From the NCBI RefSeq assembly GCF_000003605.2, contig NW_003137329.1, forward strand, positions 419,948 through 483,947: a stretch of 64,000 bases of DNA, in the 5' to 3' direction. This stretch comes from Saccoglossus kowalevskii. Taxonomy: Eukaryota; Hemichordata; Enteropneusta; Harrimaniidae. Positions 60,301 to 64,000 of the stretch are shown here, piece by piece. The notes below the pieces were generated by a model. It was not told the DNA's origin. It ran no database searches and saw only the letters and a list, made by a program, of their open reading frames with translations. Each line of letters opens with the position of its first letter. Position 1 is the stretch's first letter. The position numbers were made by a program, and so were the translations under genes.

Positions 60301-63279
60301 TTTCACGGAATCATCTCTTCAGCGAAAATAGCGAAAATAAATTCCAAGCGAAAATAAAGTATTCTACAGTAATTTATAATTGCTCCAGCCTGCAGTAAAA
60401 TGGCTGATTTGCTCAAATATCTCCTGCATATTTATCAAATATGTCACATAATACGATAATAACAATAATCTTAAGGTAGAAGCCTTCTCATAATTTTTGA
60501 GAAAGTTGATCATAAATGACATGACAATGTTCATTGGTTTATTATGTAATATTATGGAGCTATTGTCCCATGGCAACATGAAATAACATTATTTTGTGTG
60601 ACATGGTTATGTTTTTTGAGAAACTTTTTAGAACAATTCCAATATTGAAGAAAAAATGCATTTTTTTACATTTTTTAAAACCCAGATTTTTAAAAAACAA
60701 ATTTAGATATGGCATATTATCTCTGCCCATGGTAAAAGCATTATAATACTAGTGCAACTATCCACTGAAATACAACTGTCATTTTCTTGAAAATAAGGTG
60801 GTGACCCCCAATTTTGTAAAGTTAATATGAATAAATGAATAAATTCTGTGAATTTAGATTTATGAGTAGGCTTCTACCTTAAAGTATTATATCAGAGTGC
60901 ATTTTTAATATTATACATGCATATAATCGAAGAGGAATGAATCAATATAAAATTGTAAATAATATTTTTTCAAACTTATTTTCATCATTACCAATTCTCT
61001 GATTCATATCGACACTTGATCAGTATTGTCATTACACGACCAGTGATTGTTCTAACTCAGCATTAGCCAATCACAACCCAGAATGCCAATTAACTAGCCA
61101 ATCACAGCTATGAGTGCCAATCAACTAGCCAACCACAATTCAGAGTGTTAATCAACTAGCCAATCACAAGCCAGTGAGTGTCAATACTACCTATTTGTCA
61201 TTAATCCCACAATGCATTGCTATGATAGACCTAACTACCATCGTCCACATCTTTGCTATCAACACTATGTGACAGAAAACACAAATACCTACCTGGGTAT
61301 GAACAAGTACGTCATTAAATAAAATAAACCAGTTACTCGAAAATCTAGATGCAGAGGCAAGATTGAGAGTAAACGTTTTACTATCTCTGATTATTCTTCT
61401 ATCTGGAGTCTTTAGTTGTTCCTGTATAGAAAACCACAGAATCTGACATTTATCACTTATCATCATCTAATATCAAGGAGCCTAACCCTTTTACAACCAT
61501 TACCCTTTTGTCACCATTTAAAATTTGTTTATAGACATGTGACAATATTACATCATAAGATGACAACGGAAGTGATAATTCTCACATGATTTATTTATTA
61601 TAGTATCTTGTGACATAAAACAAACACCATTATAAAGGTTGTTCATCGCTTCAAGCCATTAATAATAATTTATCACTAAATATTTCAAAGTAGCACAAAA
61701 TTCAGAGAGGTAGATAAGCAAATTGCAAGAGCTGAAATATAGGATATTTTGCCACAAATGCCATATTTATATTTGGTACTAAATGACAGGTCTGTGTGAC
61801 CATCATTATGGGCTATGCTAGTATTAATCAGGCTCAGACGTTAACCAGGGTCAATGAATGAATCGGGTTGACTTTTTTGGTGTTCAATCCCCGGCAGGAT
61901 TTGAACTTGGGTCTCCCAAACACAATTCCAAGATCTGTAAAACTGTAAAAATGTGCAAATCTGAAATCTTGATAAAGCATTATTTTCTAAATAATAAATA
62001 AATTCAACCCAAAGTAATTTTTGTGAAATTGAAAAATAAAGACACTTACCGCTAACTTAGGGGGACATCCTTCCCAGAATGCCTTGGTTTTCTCTGCATC
62101 GCCTAACCTAATTTGAATAACATTTTTCAATGTTTCCCATGTTGACCCAACTTCTCTCAGCTGACTGTGTTCAACGGTATTCTGAAAAGTAATACAAAGA
62201 TAATCAAATTGACTTCAAGGGGTATGATTGAATCACATTATAACAAATAAGAATATGATTTATATAAATATTGTCATGGAGAATCACAAGATAGCAGGAG
62301 CAACGGCTGAATTTTACTCTATATATTGCCTACTGTAACTATTCTTGGGCGGAGCTACAACACAGAATGTTCTATTTTGCTTGGAGGTGCACAACTGTGA
62401 GGAACACCAGTCAATGAGCCGGTGAAAGCAGCTAAAGTTGAGAAAACAGCAACAAACTCAACTTTGAAATAATCCTGAGCAACTAAAATTATATATGTTG
62501 CACACGCACATGGATAGTCTTGTTACTGTTCAGGGGAGTCTCAACAACTAGCACAAAGTACCATTCCCTAAGAGTTTTTTTCTTCTCTGGTGATGATTGC
62601 CAGATGGTTGAAATGCCTGGATACCTGCCCCTGAGATTACTTTTCTTTGAAAAGACAGTTTGGAATTGTTGCTAACAAAGTGTGAAATATCTTCTACTCT
62701 TCATAATTCCCAATGATTATTACCCTTACATGTGAGAAGTGCTGCATAATCTGTCCAATTAATCGACTGTATTCTTTTATTCTCTTAACAGGTGACAATA
62801 AAACATAATGAAATGCAGCAACAGTGTTTGGTTGTTTTTCTTCTTCTCCCACCAATTCATTAAGCAACGTGTCATGCTTTGCTAGAAATTCACTGAAAAC
62901 GAAACAAAAAACATCTTGATTAAACTTTCAATGATGCACAACACTAGCAGCAGACTAGTAAATGACATGAACCATAGTTATACAATAAATACACTCAATA
63001 CCACCCACCTGAGAACAACTTACCCTAAATTTGTGCCGATATGTTGGAAGACTGCAATGGCGGTGAGATTGGCAAAGTAACTACCATATCTATCAAACGC
63101 CTCGATTGACTCTTTGTAATTACTCAGTATACTCAGATCAAAGAGATCTTGGTTGTTCTGAACAACTGCCGTTATTTGTATCGAGTTTCTACCCACAATA
63201 TTGGAGATAACACCAAATGCATCTGCAATTTCTTTCAGTGGTGGACCATACACTGATGACTCCAATGGCTTGAAGAATT
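36331..63279 (-). CDS. ALS2: Alsin, RhoGEF/Rab5 GEF, 3' part (20 exons, 953 codons plus stop); 5' end outside window
   Basis: Exons in transcript order: 63024-63279, 62730-62892, 62050-62181, 61293-61421 (DH and start of PH); 52675-52748 and 49759-50055 (rest of PH, linker, first MORN); 49030-49095, 48574-48675, 47689-47965, 47175-47252, 46621-46745 (MORN); 45580-45747, 44729-44849, 42429-42586, 41620-41760, 40742-40921, 39169-39214, 37520-37581, 36970-37119, 36331-36469 (linker and VPS9). All phases join. Landmarks: PH strand [18 protein letters not shown] pattern [28 protein letters not shown] and [17 protein letters not shown] (about eight repeats); VPS9 core [48 protein letters not shown] and [15 protein letters not shown] near the stop. 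In vertebrates alsin activates Rab5 through MORN plus VPS9 on endosomes and macropinosomes, and binds Rac1. Human alsin is 1657 aa, so the missing part is the RCC1-like domain. Introns are rich in repeats and hold the second assembly gap. Confidence 0.96.
36866..36968. repeat. Short dispersed repeat next to ALS2 penultimate exon
   Basis: TTGTCAGTCAT, GTGTTC and GGCTTGTA, then CTATGGCTGGATATGTTATG, recur with small changes at about 46968-47065 in the same orientation. The copy here ends at the splice donor of exon 36970-37119. Confidence 0.5.
37610..37950 (-). repeat. Dispersed ~330-bp repeat, copy 1
   Basis: Read on the minus strand it aligns with 50590-50915 and 62325-62640 (CTTGGGCGGAGCTA, CCACAGAATGTTC, GAAAACAGC, ATATGTTG, TCAACAACTAT). 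Open frames over it are not genes. Confidence 0.6.
39402..39557. repeat. ~36-bp tandem repeat, left part
   Basis: Degenerate units AATCAGTACTCAATAAATCA plus TTTTCTCAAATCAA. The same unit continues at 40634-40733 beyond an insertion, all in one ALS2 intron. Confidence 0.7.
39565..40632. mobile_element. ~1.07-kb repeat block inserted within the 36-bp array
   Basis: The block contains three diverged copies of one ~200-300-bp segment (about 39700-39960, 39980-40250, 40335-40600), each with CTAACATGTAT, CAAGATGGCTGCCAGTCGGC-like and GACGGACAGA-like parts. It separates two halves of one tandem array, which indicates insertion. No transposase frame is seen; the class is unknown. Confidence 0.5.
40634..40733. 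repeat. ~36-bp tandem repeat, right part
   Basis: Nearly perfect units that end directly at the donor of ALS2 exon 40742-40921. Confidence 0.7.
41061..41578. repeat. 25-bp minisatellite, ~21 units
   Basis: The unit is GGTCAAAGCGGAATTATTGG plus ACCCT. Because 25 is not a multiple of 3, every plus frame cycles through the same 25-residue peptide, and the consensus has no stop in any of them. It sits in an ALS2 intron just downstream (on ALS2's strand) of exon 41620-41760. Confidence 0.9.
43024..43310 (-). CDS. Partial ORF with Cys motif inside the TIR element, unknown function
   Basis: The minus-strand frame is open from the gap edge (43310) to a TGA at 43024-43026, about 94 codons. It carries C-x16-C-x2-C ([17 protein letters not shown]), possibly a treble-clef zinc-binding module, followed by a basic tail ([18 protein letters not shown]). 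It does not look like a Mutator transposase, so it may be a captured host exon (Pack-MULE-like) or an accessory protein. The start is lost in the gap. Confidence 0.45.
43311..43869. other. Assembly gap (559 N)
   Basis: A run of N inside the TIR element. Open frames across it are artefacts. Confidence 0.99.
50590..50915 (+). repeat. Dispersed ~330-bp repeat, copy 2
   Basis: Same family as 37610-37950 (inverted) and 62325-62640; shares GGAGCTACA, GAAAACAGC, TATATATGTTGCA and TTCAGGGGAGT. Confidence 0.6.
53378..55332. repeat. 24-bp minisatellite, ~81 units (ALS2 PH intron)
   Basis: The unit TACTGTCAGCCAATTGGAAT plus AGTT contains the palindrome CCAATTGG. Variants GAAAT, GGAAT and AGAAT alternate in the right half (about 54620-55330), giving a partial 48-bp higher-order period. 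Since 24 is a multiple of 3, frames stay open on both strands for up to ~340 codons, with an eight-residue repeat; these are not genes. It lies in the 8.5-kb ALS2 intron between exons 61293-61421 and 52675-52748. Confidence 0.95.
55333..57902. other. ALS2 intron, no exon recognised
   Basis: AT-rich intron sequence; the only structure seen is the imperfect inverted repeat at 56950-57034. Confidence 0.5.
56950..57034. repeat. Short imperfect inverted repeat
   Basis: GACTGTTGACAGTCCCTC at 56950-56967 faces GAGGGACTGTTGACAGTC at 57017-57034, complementary except two bases. Confidence 0.45.
57903..57947 (-). other. Possible in-frame alternative 45-nt ALS2 exon
   Basis: On the minus strand a pyrimidine tract and AAG acceptor precede 45 nt that read [15 protein letters not shown], followed by CAG and donor GTATTT. 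Its length is a multiple of 3 and both neighbouring ALS2 exons (61293-61421, 52675-52748) meet in phase 0, so inclusion would insert 15 residues into a PH-domain loop. It is unusually GC-rich for the intron. There is no other support. Confidence 0.35.
57948..60159. other. ALS2 intron, no exon recognised
   Basis: Only the dispersed CCAAT repeat copy at 58864-58943 is recognised in this stretch. Confidence 0.5.
58864..58943 (+). repeat. Dispersed CCAAT-palindrome repeat, copy 3
   Basis: Matches 10785-10866 and the complement of 18101-18178 (CTGATTGGTTAGCTGTTAGG, GTAGCCAATCAGGCACAAT). Confidence 0.6.
60162..60369. mobile_element. TA-flanked MITE, copy 2
   Basis: Ends CTGTGGAATACTTTATTTTC and inverted GAAAATAAAGTATTCTACAG, flanked by TA; inverted relative to 22148-22339. 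Confidence 0.75.
60471..60882. mobile_element. TTAA-flanked MITE, copy 2
   Basis: TTAAGGTAGAAGCCTTCTCA on the left and TATGAGTAGGCTTCTACC plus TTAA on the right form a TIR of ~22 bp. Partner of 34715-35107, in the same orientation. Confidence 0.75.
61066..61190. repeat. ~31-bp tandem repeat, 4 units
   Basis: GCCAATCACA followed by a variable part and AATCAACTA, four times, ending ~100 bp from the donor of ALS2 exon 61293-61421. Confidence 0.7.
62325..62640 (+). repeat. Dispersed ~330-bp repeat, copy 3
   Basis: CTTGGGCGGAGCTACAACAC and the following sequence match 37610-37950 (inverted) and 50590-50915. It lies in the ALS2 intron between exons 62730-62892 and 62050-62181. Confidence 0.6.
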
Positions 63280-64000
63280 CTGAGAATATAACAAGGATAG
63301 ATAATCAAGGGTCTGTACCTTCCATCATAATGTATTTCATATAGTACTAATATTACGCATTTATATCAAACACTCACTCATGTGTACACTACTGTACAAA
63401 AGCCATCTCCAACACAAAGGGATGAACAAAAATCCACAAAGTAAGATATCCTATTATACATAGCTTGCTGAAACTCCTTTAGAGAAAAGTTATCAGCAAT
63501 CTATGTGTACCTATGGTGGCTTCAGTCGTCAATGTGTTAAACCGATGTACAGTAATCACTTAAGGTAGAGATGCAGGTTCATGGGCACTTGGGAGTGAAA
63601 TTTTTTTTTTTTTTGCTTTTTATTATCCAAAAAGTCTTGGCTATAGACTGTTGAAATTTTGTAGAATTGTGAATAGTGGAACATACTCAAAACCGATTTT
63701 AAAATATAGATAACAGGTGCAAACATTCTCTCTTTTGAATGCTTAGCAAGATGTAGCAAGGCTGTACATAAATAATAAAAAAGAAAACATGGTGAAGAAA
63801 AGAAATGACGGGATCTCCATATTATGCACTGTATTTAACTTTTTACAAAACGGTAATACATTTAAATTTGAAACTGTAACAGCCATTTTAATTATGAGCA
63901 TTAGGAAACTTCTTACTGAGTGAATTGTTATGCAAATTAGCAATAATCTCAGCTTCTTTTTAGTGCACATTCTAGAACTTTAAAAAAAATAGCGCCTAGA
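63280..64000. other. ALS2 intron to right edge, no exon recognised
   Basis: AT-rich; the next upstream ALS2 exon must begin in phase 1 and lies outside the window or was not recognised. Confidence 0.5.

Overview
This is an AT-rich, intron-rich metazoan nuclear window with two assembly gaps. The most likely source is an invertebrate deuterostome, perhaps an acorn worm (hemichordate). The support is animal-only gene families (alsin, JMJD4, tandem WSC/SUEL lectins), many short exons separated by repeat-filled introns, and a 2A-bearing LINE relic of the kind known from sea urchin and amphioxus. The species call is inference only.

Layout. 0-9 kb is a tandem cluster of secreted SUEL (rhamnose-binding) lectin sequences on the + strand. 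It holds one intact five-exon gene (5358-8371) and three degenerate copies, with LINE relics in between. 9-16.6 kb has no confident gene; it holds a TIR element with ~110-bp arms, a short hairpin, a LINE 3' fragment and three orphan ORFs. 16.6-25.5 kb is a complete 14-exon NOP58 gene (-), whose introns carry four box C/D snoRNA candidates in two families, several MITE-like elements and a Mutator-like element that spans the first gap. 25.9-31.7 kb is a complete six-exon JMJD4 gene (+), head to head with NOP58 across a ~340-bp shared promoter. 36.3-63.3 kb is the 3' part of an ALS2 (alsin) gene (-): 20 exons encoding DH, PH, eight MORN repeats and VPS9. The N-terminal RCC1-like part lies beyond the right edge.

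How they work together. NOP58 is a core protein of box C/D snoRNPs. The snoRNAs in its introns would assemble with it, and one family carries a 12-nt antisense to a universal 18S rRNA segment. JMJD4 is a translation-factor (eRF1) hydroxylase, so the divergent pair links ribosome biogenesis and translation termination. ALS2 is an endosomal Rab5 GEF. NOP58 and ALS2 are also near neighbours on human chromosome 2q33, so their linkage here may be ancestral.

The ALS2 introns are a catalogue of repeats: a 24-bp minisatellite of ~81 units, a 25-bp minisatellite of ~21 units, a 36-bp array split by a ~1-kb insertion, a second Mutator-like element with an internal ORF, TTAA- and TA-flanked MITEs and a dispersed ~330-bp repeat. 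Long open frames over the minisatellites are artefacts of the repeat. All exon boundaries were read by eye from splice sites, phase and family similarity; every listed gene keeps frame across all its junctions.
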